This document shows positions 1 through 13,270 of a stretch of DNA of 64,000 bases, piece after piece; positions within the stretch are counted from its first letter, which is position 1; every line of letters starts with the position of its first letter. The DNA lies in NCBI GenBank assembly GCA_032207245.1, contig CM063508.1, forward strand, positions 117,506,917-117,570,916, read 5' to 3'. This DNA comes from Pardosa pseudoannulata (taxonomy: Eukaryota > Arthropoda > Arachnida > Araneae > Lycosidae). The translations under genes were made by a program, and so were the position numbers. A model generated the notes under the pieces. That model worked only from the letters and a program-made list of their open reading frames with translations, did not search any database and was not told the DNA's origin.

Positions 1-540
1 TTTTCAATGTTATAGCCATTATATAAATTAGTTCCTTAATTTGTCCCTGACTTTTTACGCTTGCTTTCGCAAGTACACAGCATGAGTCCAACACTATTGC
101 CTCCACGACAAAAAGCTGCATCGTGGTATTTCTACATGCAGTTCACAATACAGAGAAAAAAGTGGCGGAAAAAACTCTACGTTATGGCATCCTTTTCGTA
201 CACGATGTCTAACTCACGTCAAAACATAAGAGGGCGATCAAAAAAGGTATTGCCATTTCCGCTGCCCCATTTAAAAAGAGCGATTGAGACGTCCGATAAA
301 GACAATGTTACAATTTGCATACTGGTCGCTAATTAAAATGCGGCTAATGGGCAACAGGCTAAGAGCCGGTCTTCACCTCGAGTGTTAGCGATATTTGGCG
401 AGCCAGTGTTTATAGCAGCAACAAGCGGGGTCTTTTGTTGCGCTTCGATGCAGCCGCCTGATAAGGATGCTTTGCCAGCAGCTCTACTTCTTCTCAAGGT
501 AGCCCGTTACAGGCGAGTGACAAGTCTTCGCTGATGTTTG
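1..540. other. GC-richer block, possible regulatory DNA or degenerate coding sequence
   Basis: This block is clearly richer in G+C and more complex than the AT-rich DNA that follows. An open frame runs on the plus strand with an ATG at 82 and a stop at 334-336 (84 residues, lysine/arginine-rich, no domain I recognise). The same block holds clustered transcription-factor-like motifs: GATAAAG next to ACAATG near 295-306 and a TAATTA homeodomain-type core near 331. A segment from about 357 (taagagccggtcttcacc) resembles the end of the 141-bp MITEs at 5.6 and 6.6 kb. I cannot decide between a conserved enhancer, a real short exon and chance. Calling the 84-residue frame a gene would be unsafe. 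Confidence 0.25.
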
Positions 541-670
541 AATGGAAGGTGGACAAATAAGTTAAGACTGCTTAAACACATACTTTTTTATTCATTGCTT
601 TGCGTAATCTTCGGTGAACTGTTCCACATGCTGTCTCTAGCTAGGGAATTCTGTTTAGATGAAATCCTTA
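473..670. repeat. Diverged direct repeat, copy 1
   Basis: This copy shares the order tgccagcagct, tagcccgttacaggcgagtg, aatggaagRtgg, aaacacata and tgtctctagcta with 1005-1215, with small indels between the matched blocks. The offset is about 532 bp. No coding frame is shared by both copies, so this looks like an old duplication or two members of a repeat family. Confidence 0.6.
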
Positions 671-1004
671 ATAGGCTCTTCATAGCTGAAAATCACATTA
701 AAGGGCCTTAAGGACTCTAGTATTTTCCTACACAGACAGAGATAAAGATCCATATTCGCAATTAAGTAAACCGACTTATTAAGTAGTACATTTTATATTA
801 TTCGAAAAATAGCATTAGTTAATGAGTCCATATTCATCATATTTCAAAGCAAGGGGATAAAGCAGAATGCATTGTAGATACAGGTAGTCCAAACCAGTGG
901 AGAACAATGTACTGATTTTACTAAACTGTAAGTAAAATAATTGTAAAGTTAAATACATACATTAAGTCTTAAATGTTGTGACCAAGCCAATTATATCTGT
1001 CAAC

Positions 1005-1215
1005 TGCCAGCAGCTATACTTATTCAAGTAGCCCGTTACAGGCGAGTGACAGTTCTTTTTATCTTCTGCTCTGAATGCAAAAATGTTTAAATGGAAGATG
1101 GGTAAATACACTGCGAAGACACATACATTTAATACATTTCTATATGCACACTCAACTGAGATGTTTCAGGCTGTTTCTAGCTATAGGGGGCATTTCTTAG
1201 ATTAAAAATTCTGAA
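1005..1215. repeat. Diverged direct repeat, copy 2
   Basis: Partner of the copy at 473-670. It keeps a 20-base perfect core (tagcccgttacaggcgagtg) and several later blocks in the same order. It lies just upstream of the piggyBac-type MITE at 1531. Confidence 0.6.
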
Positions 1216-1526
1216 ACATTTTAGGCTGCAACACCCTTATCAAACTAAAAATAATCTCTCGGAAAAGCTACCTTTAAAGCGCAAATTTAAGCTCATTTGT
1301 TTTTAATACAATGAATGAAACTATTTGGGTGAATTTTCTATTGTTCTTGAATATAGCCATAGCATCCTGGCATACTCTTGAAACTTTTCTGTAATAGTTA
1401 CCCTTAAAGATGTTTGAATATGAAGCCAATGAAGAAAAAAAACCTGTTTCCCTACCAACTATCTCTGTCAATTTCTGTATTCCCTTGTGGATAAAAAAAA
1501 ACCCTTTCACCAGATTTGCACATATC

Positions 1527-1775
1527 TTAACCCCTTGAGGACCAGCATGTAAATGCTTTACGAATCAACCGTTGTGAAAACCGTTGCCGTTTACACCATT
1601 TAGTAAAGAAATCTAGCATTTAAAAATTAAAATAAACCGTTCAGATCTCCTATTACGCATACGCAACGCTGGTCTTTCAATATCAACCGTAGATCATCGC
1701 GTATAGGCGACGCTGGACTAATAAGAGTGAAATCGCTGCGTCGAGTATACGAGACGTGGGTCGCGAAGGGGTTAA
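1527..1775. mobile_element. piggyBac-type MITE (241 bp) with TTAA target duplication
   Basis: The element 1531-1771 starts CCCCTTGAGGACC and ends GTCGCGAAGGGG. It is flanked on both sides by TTAA (1527-1530 and 1772-1775), the exact target duplication of piggyBac transposons. The outer CCCCTT/AAGGGG is inverted and the inner ends are only weakly matched. The interior is CpG-bearing, with repeated acgctgg and gtata motifs (1656-1745), and has no coding capacity. It must have been moved by a transposase supplied elsewhere. Five other TTAA-flanked elements in this window share this architecture. Confidence 0.7.
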
Positions 1776-4700
1776 AAAGGCAAGTCTATTTTCTTTTCAA
1801 GAAATTTCTTTTCTCTATGATTCCCGTTAAGTTGAGTTTATAAATAAAATATCCAGAGTCGGAAAATTCTTCAGCAGAAAATAATATTAATTGAAACTTT
1901 AAACTGTGTCTAAAGTTCATATTCATTACAACTAGTATATTATGAAGTACAAAAGAATATTTAAAAAAATAAAGCAAAAAAATGCAATCAAAAGGCGATT
2001 TTAAAGAATGCAATGAAAGAGCAATTTAAGTTTCCGCCATTTTTGCCTAGCATTGTCCCCATCAACAGGAATGGTCACACTATATTCCATCGTCAGACTA
2101 TATTTGATTTTTACAAATTCAAAACAGATAAATTAAATCTAGACCACCTTAAGCAGGATAGTGTTTTAGGTTTTTCAGTATTATCAGTAGTCTTTTTTGA
2201 ACTATATAAGGGCTTGCTTTTCAGAAGGAAAGTTGCCTAGGAGCAATATACTATATATATATTTTGTATGTTTAAGGCGTAAGAGATCCTCCATTTACCA
2301 GTCATGGACCACGTTCAGTCACTATGAACATCTGAGGACATTATCAGTCTTTTTGGAAAGTTAATGGCGTTACGGTGATATTTATCAGGAATGTTTTCTA
2401 TTTCAGGACAGATTATATGTTTAAAATTTCCTTTGGGTGTATAATATCTCTAGTTATGTCAACATAAAGTAGTGTATTAAGATGGATCTATAGTTAGGTG
2501 TCTGAAGGTTTAATATCTGTGGATCTCGGTAGCCAATTTATAGGCAACATCAAACACTTCTTTCACCAAAGTCATCAAGATGAAATTTTCGTAGTTGATG
2601 AAGTGAAGGGGACCACAATTTTCAGGTGTAAGAGTCTGCTTTAATGCCTTCCACTCTATCGTATGAAGCGTAGACTTAGACATGATTAATTTGCGAAACA
2701 GTTGTGGTTATAGATGTCTGCGACTACACTATATCCTTTTTTAAAGGCATTAATGACATAGTCTGTTGTTTTCGGGCGATCACTTCTAGGCAAATCCGCT
2801 ACAATTTCCATTGTCTTCAATTTATTGTATAATTTCAATTTCACAAGGAGGATTTTGTTTAACGCTGTTTAAAGTTTTCTCTTTATCAAAACAAAAGATT
2901 TCAACTCGGCTAACTACGCAATAAACATTTTGCTGCAAATTCGCCATTTCTTATTATGTCAATCGTGTGCATGGTTTATTCCATGAAGAATACAAATAAA
3001 ACATAATTGCCAATTTCCCCGATGGAAATATGTTTATTTTTCGATAAATAAAATACTGGCAGTTTACTGGATGAAAATTATTCCATTTATAAAACTAATG
3101 TTTACTTGTCGATCGAGACTTTTGGAAAATGATTGCGCACGCATAAAAAATTAAATACTTTTTTGTATTTAAATTAAAAATTTTCCTCTATCATACACAC
3201 TTTATTGAAATAAAATATTCTTATAGACAAAACGTTATTGGTATTTACATTTTTTTCGACTATGTAGCTGCATTAGTAAACCTTGTAGCTAGTATCTCCA
3301 TAAATAATTGGTATTTTATCTTGCTATTTTAACTACTTGCACATTACCATATTGCTAACTACACTGAAAGATTTTACCAAATCTATTCAAAATGAAAATA
3401 ATAAACATCTATTGAGAGTCTACTGCAGCTTTAATTAAGGATAGAATTTGAATATTCAAAGTGAATAACTTTTCAAAAGAAGATAATTTCAGGCATAAAC
3501 AACTTCTTATGAAATTTAATTTTCTGTTAGCGTTCGCCAAAAAAACTTTGTAACCTTCAAAAGTAATGACGATAACTGCTTGAAAAATTGATTTTACAGG
3601 TACAAAATTTAATACATTTTTTAACATCGTCTTTCTAATTATTTCTGGCTTTTAACTATTTATTAAATACCAACTAACATATGTTTTTCATTTCAAGATT
3701 GCATTTTTTAAAGGCTCATTCAGATGAAATTGTAAAAAATCTAAAAAGTGCTGAATACAGTTGATCTACAATTGTTAGTTGTGTTGATTAATGTTGCTTC
3801 TAAAGTTTTATTTCATTGTATCAGAGAACAATACTCTCTAACGAACAATACATTTTAAGCTTAAATTAATCTTACTTTTTTTATTATTTTACATTTCAAA
3901 TGAAAAACGAAACTTGCATTACTCCTACATTTCATATAAAAGTAGAAGACATGTAACTACAGCAGCACATTAACCTTAAAGAAAATTTCTGCTGCTAACC
4001 ATTATTTACAATATTTACAAATCCACAACTGTTATCCTTGAATGATTATTCCATCCCATATGAGCAAGTGTTTTTGTTTCTAAATTGCTACATTATTTCT
4101 CCTCTCTCCGATAAAATAAAATAAAATGGATGAAAGCATTTAATTGGCTGCATGTACCAAAGAAATTTTTTACTGTTTTTTACTAGAAAAATGCTTTGTG
4201 AGTGAATAAAATTCTCGTTTCTTCAACCCTTGCAGGTTAGAGCAGGGTTCTTCAACTTGGATTCTTGGAAATTTTTTGATGGCGAAGAAAAAATGTTGAT
4301 CAGTTAAAAGATTTCTGTAGCAACTACAAATAAACCTGGTTTAAAGTTTTCATGGACAAAAAAGTGTCTCAATCTTGAACACTTTATCATATAGGTATAA
4401 ATATATTTTTAATGCAATTACTACATGGCTTTTAGACATTAATATATCATTTGTACGGTCAGTAACTGAAAATTAGTTAAAACATTTTTGCGAAAATTTT
4501 AATTAAATAAAATTATTTAACCATTAGAATTCTCTAAAAATAATGAACAAACTTTGGTTAGATTATAGCGTTGCGGTCAATCTTTTTGCAACACAACCGC
4601 TAATTAAATCGGGGCTTACATCGGGCTACAAACATCCATGACAGAAGCTGGTATATGCCTCGCAGACTCCAGCACCGATAGGTACTTCCCTGCTATTTAT

Positions 4701-5210
4701 TTCTAAGTTAAACATAAAGAAACACAAAGATTTCTTTACTTTAATATTATACTTTGCTATTCATCAACACTGCTCGAATGTCGCAAGGGAACCCTTTTTT
4801 CCCTTCCGTTTAGTATTCTTCTTTTTATCCTTTTATCATATTAATATAAGAAGTCATGGTTAGTCAGCTCCTGTAATTGTTGGTTAACTGGTCTGTCGAT
4901 CGTAATGTTAATAATATTGATTTGGCCGTTGGTAACTTCCCACTAAACCTGATTCTATACGATTTCAAACACCTTTGGCAGTAGTTTGATTATAACGATA
5001 TTTCAGGAAGACTACTCCCTATCAATTAAACCGTCGTCCTGATCAGGCACAAAGAAAATAAATTTTAGGCGTCCGTACTTTAATATTGTACCTTGCCCAC
5101 CATCAACTGTGCACTCATGCCACAACAACGTAGTTTTTTCTTATGAATGCAGTACTCATTCCTAACCTTTGTTAATTTCAAGCCGTATATAATTTGATCA
5201 TCCTATTACG
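1776..5210. other. AT-rich non-coding stretch
   Basis: No convincing gene, RNA gene or complete transposon was found. The segment 2270-2850 is slightly richer in G+C. Its minus strand gives broken, stop-riddled protein-like pieces (a short DLPRSDRPKTT string near 2810-2840 recalls the linker of Tc1-type transposases), but the match is too weak to name an element. Confidence 0.4.
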
Positions 5211-5564
5211 AATCATATAAGAGCTCAGTCGGCAAAAGCAACGATCTCGCAAATGGAGGGTTGTGGGTTTGGAACACAAGACGGCCTAAGATCCGCCATG
5301 TTCGTTAGAGGTGACTGGGGCACTTAAAATATGTTCGTGGTCACAGTGTCCTCCAAGTTCTCAATCAATACCTCTGGGGGTGTCAGGACAAGCCTATGAG
5401 TCTTCTGCTTGGTCCCTGCTTCAAAATTAAGTGGACCCACTTGACCCTAGAGGTGCTCTAGAAAACGAAATCACCCCTTTGCCTTAATACGAGTAGCCTC
5501 CGGCTCAATCGTGCTTGGTTTGACCAAGTGTTATAAGACAACAACAACAACACAATCATATAAG
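5211..5564 (+). mobile_element. tRNA-derived SINE with perfect 11-bp target duplication
   Basis: The body 5222-5553 begins with a tRNA-like head. A box A-like agctcagtcggcaaaagc resembles the D-arm region of a lysine-type tRNA. A box B-like gggtttggaac lies about 45 bp downstream. A unique body follows, ending in an (AAC)n tail (acaacaacaacaac). Both sides carry the same 11 bases, aatcatataag (5211-5221 and 5554-5564), which proves insertion by target-primed reverse transcription. SINEs make no protein and borrow LINE machinery. A fragment of the same body, in reverse orientation, lies at 36434-36484. Confidence 0.85.
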
Positions 5565-5581
5565 CATTAAACTTAGCTGTC

Positions 5582-5722
5582 TAAGTGCAGGTCTCACCAA
5601 AGTAATTTAACTACTAACCACTATTAACCTATAGCGCCAACGAATGGTGAGACGCAATTCTAATTTTAAACAAAGATTAATCGCGGTTAGCAGTCAAACG
5701 ACTTTGGTATGACAGTCCTTAA
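5582..5722. mobile_element. 141-bp MITE, copy 1
   Basis: The left end (caggtctcaccaaagt, then ctaaccactattaacc) is the inverted counterpart of the right end (actttggtatgacagtcc, with gattaatcgcggttagcag before it). Inverted similarity runs about 45 bp in from each end, so the whole element is close to one large stem. There is no coding sequence. The second copy at 6580-6720 has the same length. Confidence 0.7.
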
Positions 5723-6579
5723 TGGGAATAGTACAAACTTATCGCACAGTAGAGTATTCTTACAGAATAAAGGATTCAGCTGACTATGAATGGTTTTTGG
5801 CCGCCGAACCAAAGGGGAACTGAGATAATATCTACCACTACAAAAATTTAATTTCTTTCTTTAAAAAGAGGAACAAGGTTTTTATACTACAAAATTTTTT
5901 GCACTGTAGAATTTTGTAAGAGACAAGTTTTTAAGATTACGGTTTTTCGTTGTATTTTACTACACAGACACATCTGAAGCAACATAGTTACTTTCGAGAA
6001 TCGAACCTTATCGAACAATTCCTTCACTGAAACTTATAACTCTAACTACTATATAGCGTAGTTAAAGTCTCCATATAGAAACGATATCACTCATCTGTTT
6101 TAAAGTGTTTTAATATAAAAATGTGAGGAATTGTCTGCATATAACGTCGATGTGGGTGAATTTCACATAACTGTGGAACCATAATCGGTGTCATTTGTGC
6201 AACGTAGAATGTCAATACTATTATGAAAATAAACGGTAGCAACAGCACAAGCACAACAAATTTGCTATATTTGTTGCAATATAATTGCGAAATATTTAAA
6301 TGACATACTCGACAAATCTGAATCAAAGGAAGAAAAGCAGAATAATTTAGATAGAGAATAAGAACAATGACAATGTTTAAACGAGTGTTAAAATATCCTT
6401 AATAACCGCTATTTGAAAAAATTCATAGCTGCAAAAATCAAAGGTAGCGTTTTTGAACATTGGAATTTTAAGTAATACATGTAGTTAATGTCATTCCCTG
6501 TGTTGGAAAATTTACCTGTACAGTATTTTATATATAGTTATTGTATTTAATATACAGCTAATTGATAATCAACTGTCAT
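5723..6579. other. AT-rich stretch without recognised features
   Basis: A 79-residue minus-strand open frame (6087-6326) contains a hydrophobic run that could be a membrane segment. It has no start context, homology or splice signals I trust. Confidence 0.4.
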
Positions 6580-6720
6580 TTAGGGCCGGTCCCACCAAAG
6601 TCCTTTAACGGCTAAGCGAGATTAATCTCTGTTTAAACGGAGAATTACGTCCTACCATTGGTTAGTGCCTTGTGTTAATCGCGGTTAGACATTCAGCGAC
6701 TGTGGTGAGACCGGCTCTAA
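6580..6720. mobile_element. 141-bp MITE, copy 2
   Basis: The ends are TTAGGGCCGGTCCCACCAAAG and the inverted GTGGTGAGACCGGCTCTAA, matching for over 20 bases with a few differences. The inner arms (taatcgcggttag and ctaagcgagattaatc) are also inverted. It is better preserved than the copy at 5582-5722. I see no clear target duplication, so the superfamily is not assigned. Confidence 0.75.
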
Positions 6721-8167
<1,447 letters not shown>

Positions 8168-8390
8168 CATGTTGAAAAATACATCATGTAGTATAGAAAA
8201 TCGTGGAATTTAGAATCATTACGCTGTGGTTCCTGGGCAATATTATGCATGTGCATATATATAACATGGATTGTCTGTTGTTTAAACTATCATATTTGTG
8301 AACAATCTGCAGCATATGAGATTTATTCAATATTTCTATTAATACGTTTAACATTAATAGTAGTTCTAAACATTTAATCGGAAAAAATTT

Positions 8391-8426
8391 AATACCCAGA
8401 CCGAAGGCTGGGTGCGAAGCAGCTAG
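8391..8426 (+). mobile_element. Helitron-like 3' terminus
   Basis: A short GC hairpin (ACCCAG 8394-8399 pairing with CTGGGT 8408-8413) is followed after 9 bases by CTAG at 8423-8426 and then a T. This is the Helitron 3' signature: hairpin, CTRR end, host T. I could not identify the matching 5' TC end upstream, so only the terminus is annotated. Confidence 0.5.
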
Positions 8427-9029
8427 TATACTTATATTGCTTGAAAAGCTATAAAAATATCAGAAAATTTATTAAAAAAAAGATTTCTTTTTAAAATAAA
8501 TGAAAGGTTTATGCCATTAAACTAAAAATACTCTCATAGGTAAGCTGGTACCTTTTGGGATGTTGAACAGCTGACATCTGAACACCAGAAACTATACGTG
8601 TATGCATGCGTGTAACTACACGAAATTAGTTTTAAAAGATAAATTACGTTCTTCTGTAGCAATAATAATAATTATAATAACCTTTAGAGTTCTATGCCAA
8701 CATAAATTGTAAGGGACTGTGAAGGGTAGCTTTAAAAAACAGATGATTTACTACGAACATTTTGTACAGTTTTTTTGTATCACTAGATAGTGCAATTCTT
8801 TAATTGAAATGAAACTTCATATATGATAGAATCTATGAAGGGAATCTTTTAGTGCCGACTAGTTTAGTTTCTTTGAGTTATAATTAAAATGCTATAATTT
8901 AGAATGAAATATAAGGGCAAGAATCATATTCATACCCCCATTTTCAAACCAGGAAGTTGTTGCATTGCCCACATGTAATCAGATAGGAATATACACTCTC
9001 ATTAGCTGAGTGAAGCAAATTTAAACACA

Positions 9030-9188
9030 ATGACAGATTACCAGAATAGAACAGACGCCATCGCGCACACAATTGGCTTCTTAACACCGATTACCTTGAA
9101 GATTAAGACCGGAGTGGTCAAGACAACTGGAAGCTGGTCCCCTCACCCTGTTACTACTGATATATCAACGGAAGAGAAATGCACGTAA
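9030..9188 (+). CDS. Small open frame or exon candidate, unrecognised
   Basis: A 52-codon frame runs from ATG 9030 to TAA 9186-9188 in an island of nearly balanced base composition within AT-rich DNA. The peptide is polar and threonine-rich and contains a KTGVVKTTGSWSP segment. No domain is recognised. The stop codon overlaps a fair splice donor (AC/GTAAGG with GT at 9185-9186), so the block could be an exon ending at 9184. There is no polypyrimidine tract just upstream that would make a clear acceptor. It could equally be a conserved non-coding block or the residue of a transposon. Confidence 0.22.
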   Translation: MTDYQNRTDAIAHTIGFLTPITLKIKTGVVKTTGSWSPHPVTTDISTEEKCT

Positions 9189-9390
9189 GGTCAAAAGCAT
9201 AATTTTTAAATGTGTTTTGACTAGATAACCCATTATTTATTAACTACCTGGCTAATTTCTTTTTACCTTTGTAACTTGTAACGTACAAAGTTACTTGATA
9301 ATCAAACGACTTAAACCTTTTGCATTAAGTTCTAAGAATAATTACTTTACAAATTAATTTCTTTTCTTGTTTTTACGTTTGGAATATCGT

Positions 9391-9406
9391 ATATATATAT
9401 ATATAT
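9391..9406. repeat. Short (TA)n tract
   Basis: Eight TA units, flanked by ordinary AT-rich sequence. Confidence 0.9.
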
Positions 9407-9580
9407 TGTTGAGGTTTAAATGAGGACACATGATAATAGTTCTAAAATGAGAGATGTAGACAATATTCACTTTGAGGGGTGTTGACAATCGGCGTGGGGG
9501 ATTTCCTTTCATATCATAGATGGTACACATAAGGTGCTACCATATTGCAGTAGAGATATCTCATAAGTGACTTCTGCGTT

Positions 9581-9648
9581 ATAATGATATCATAAAGGGA
9601 AATTTATGGTGCCAAATTCCTATCTCTGGCGATTTCTGATATCATTAT
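9581..9648. repeat. Perfect 12-bp inverted repeat
   Basis: ATAATGATATCA (9581-9592) is matched by TGATATCATTAT (9637-9648) across a 44-base loop. It could be the core of a small foldback element. No target duplication was identified. Confidence 0.7.
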
Positions 9649-10446
9649 CACTTGAGAGTTGCCATTTTGACTGAAATATGGTTAATTATAGCAGCTATAA
9701 TATTGAGATTTAAATGAAGGTTAATTATAGCATTTTTAAAAGTTGAAATGTAAGTAGATTTTTGCTAATTAAACAACTTAAATCTGTTGCTTTTAGTTTT
9801 GGGGAAGATTACTTGGTAATAGGATTTTTCTTCCATTATGTATGATTCACGTAGTTTAAACGGGGATTCATCATAGGAAGTTTTAAATCAGATGGTCATG
9901 AGTCGATTTTTTTCGAATGAATTTACTTAAAATGAGAAAGTTTATACTGTCGTCTAATATGAAATATTACTCAAAACATATATACAGTTTACAAAAGTTA
10001 CTTGAAAATATAACAACTTACACATCCTTTCAAACGTTTTAGAAAGTTATTTTACAAGGGGATTTTTTTACATTAGATATGCTGCATATAGTAATAAGAT
10101 TTAAATAAAGCACATCATAGAAATCTATAATAGTACGTCAAGCTGAGATTTATTTTTGAGTCAGCAATTAATACGTGGAAATGTTTACTGATACCTAGAG
10201 AAAGAGTGGCCAGATTATACCCGCGAAGAAATTCTTGAAATTTACAATTGAAACAAATAAAGCATTGTAGAAAATATAATATAGTTCATCTGATTTATTG
10301 ATTTTTATTATAAAAATATATAATTAAAAATAAATATGTATACTAAAATATTTTTCAAGTATTATATTTTTGAATTATAAATAATAATGATAGAAACTGC
10401 AATATCAATAAACTGTTTGGGATTTTTGCCCCCCCCCTCTCTCCCT

Positions 10447-10845
<399 letters not shown>

Positions 10846-10849
10846 GCTT

Positions 10850-11672
10850 GTTTAAGTTCATTATATCAGTGTTTAAACTAATTATAACAGACAACAGATT
10901 ATTAATAAAATTAATTATCTGAATTTAATTTATTATATGAAGGTCACAAGGAGAATAAATTAGAATTTTATTGTTTGCCGTACACTAAGCCATTTTTGCC
11001 TTCAGTACAATATAACTATTTGTAATCTATTTACCTAATAAATTTTGAATAGCTTTAATATAATTTAAAAATATTATTTTATTTATTTAAAAATTCCAGT
11101 ATAGAAACTAACTCATAAATATTATTTACATGTTACGAGATTAATAATAATAATCTAAGAAACTTTAACTTGGCACTAAAATAATTTTTATAACTTAATG
11201 TATGTTTTCCCAGTGGGCTCTTAACATCTTTCCCCTAAGATTCAAAATATTTTCTATCCATATAAAACTGATCAAAAACTAGTGCTTTTTTACGACGCTA
11301 AAGAGACAAGTTTTTAACAAGTGAAGGTGCAGAAATTTATCCAACTTTTTATGTAACCATAACTTGTATTTTTACTTGACATTAGCACAATTTTTAAGAA
11401 GATTTTAATGTTGTATTTGTGAGTATTTTTATATAATATATACTGATATAGGTTGATAATTATAGTTTTATAATACTTAAATGGACATACATTTTTACTG
11501 AGAAAAAACATTCATACATTTTTAGGTACAGTTGTCAAAAATGCAAACAGAAATTTGAATTCAATTTTTCAATCAGCGTTTCTTAAAAAGTCAGTCAAAT
11601 TTAATAAATAGTATAACACGCTATTTCTGTTCAATTCGAGATTATAAAAGTGAAATTTGACACATTCGTTAC
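10850..11672. other. AT-rich stretch without recognised features
   Basis: No supportable feature. Confidence 0.4.
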
Positions 11673-11901
11673 TTAACCCCTTATATAGCGTATATATATA
11701 AGCTTTGCGCTTGGATGCATTAACTATCCCGTAATGGGTATGTGTATATCTTTAATATGTTAAGTGTTGTATAAGTGAGTGTACTTAATGACAATCAGGA
11801 AAGTACTACTAAACGTATTGCAGGAAGACCTATATATACGCCCAAAACTGTTAAAGCATTGAGTGCACAAGACGTATATATTCGGGCTGTTAAGGAGTTA
11901 A
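11673..11901. mobile_element. piggyBac-type MITE (221 bp) with TTAA target duplication
   Basis: The element 11677-11897 begins CCCCTTATATAGCG and ends GGGCTGTTAAGGAG. It sits between TTAA at 11673-11676 and TTAA at 11898-11901. The outer 7 bases are inverted with one mismatch (CCCCTTA against CTCCTTA). The interior carries several tatata- and cgta-containing motifs and no coding frame. It shares the CCCCTT start and TTAA flanks with the elements at 1531, 45086 and 62487, but the interiors differ, so these are different subfamilies. Confidence 0.65.
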
Positions 11902-12459
11902 ATAACAAAGAAAACTATTAATATTTTTACAAATAACTTTAAGATTTGCACAGTTATTAATTAACGTAGCACTTATTTAGATACATATTGAAAAGTCAAG
12001 TGCAAAATGAAATTCGTATGTTATACAAAATTCTCAATTTTAGAGAAAGTAAAATCACAATACGTTCAATTTATTACTTTATTAAATATTTTCACCTAAC
12101 ATGATGGTCATGATGTTTAACATTTAAAATCTCAAATGGAACAGATAAAACATAATGTACAAGGTGACTTGAACTGACTAATTTACTTTTACTACTTTTT
12201 GGTTTACTATGTACTGAATATATCATACCTAGAGTATGATGCACAGAAATGCAATTCAAATAACTTAATAACTTTTACAGCGGATTTTTGCTTAAAATTA
12301 GATGAAAGCATAATACTAAACGTGAGCATTGTAACCTATCCGGTCCCTTTTTCAGGTGACACAAGGAAGAATCAGGTGTGTCTTGTATAATTAAATTATT
12401 TACACTTCTGCTATATACATCATTTCACCACTATAAAAACAATTTCTAATCACAGGTAA
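11902..12459. other. AT-rich stretch without recognised features
   Basis: A consensus splice-donor string (caggtaagt) occurs at 12454-12462, but no exon is visible upstream. Confidence 0.35.
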
Positions 12460-13270
12460 GTGATTAGTACACATAGGACTGAGTAGAGGCGGGTACCTAA
12501 ACTAAATTCAGTCTCTGCCGAAATATGGGGGATTAGACGGAAGAACAATTCGTAGCTCTCTCGAAAGTTCGCTGAAGTATAGGTAGAAGATCTAAGCACA
12601 GTTAGTTCTGAAGAACTGCAAACATTCCCGAAGAGGATTATATTAGAAAACGAAAGAATCCCAAAGCACAGGGTATCGCTTCAATCTCAGCAAGAGATAT
12701 ATCCCAAGACGGGATTCCGCTAAATAAAACTCTCCGATGGAGAGACTGGTCGAGGCGACCTCCAAGTTAGCCGTTGCGGGCTACTCCTTAAAGAAAAGAT
12801 CCCAAGGTGGGATTATAGCAAAAATTCTCAGGTAGAGAGACTGGTCAAGGCGACCTCTGAATTAGCTGGTTGCTAGCTAACTAACTTTTCTAAAAAAAAA
12901 TCTTCTCTCGTCTCTTTCTAGGGGAGGGGCCTCAGCCACAATTTCACTATTGGGTCACCTAGCGATGACCTCACGTTCGACCAACTGGATTGGTCCGGGT
13001 TAAGCAATGATCGGCCGCAAAGCCAGGGGTCCCTGGAATTCTTAGCGGCTACATCTGAGTAGCGGAAAATCCTTTGTCATTCCCGCGATCATTTTTTCTG
13101 CTGTCAGTGAAGGTGCCTAGTCGTCTGGCATATTGTTCCTTTACTATAGGGCACAGCAATGTAGACATCGTAGTGCCTTGGAAAACAATCCTTTTGTATC
13201 CACACAAGTCCACCTTTCAAAGCAAAGTTCTTTGATGATGATACACCGCTAAATCACGCCGTTACAGCAT
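12460..13270. repeat. Complex GC-richer block with an internal tandem duplication
   Basis: Base composition rises sharply here. Two diverged tandem units lie at about 12690-12790 and 12797-12885. Each has the order atcccaag, gggatt, gagagactggtc, aggcgacctc, agttagc/attagct and a tgctagct-like end. The part 12900-13270 has several CG dinucleotides and short palindromes (aggggtccctgg) and no open frame of note. The multi-part structure suggests an interspersed repeat, perhaps part of a large non-autonomous transposon. I could not find defining ends. Confidence 0.45.

Noticed and set aside
2270..2860. Possible Tc1-like DNA-binding fragment on the minus strand (DLPRSDRPKTT)
   Set aside because: The frame is broken within about 40 codons and no catalytic motif or terminal repeat is found; a chance resemblance is likely.
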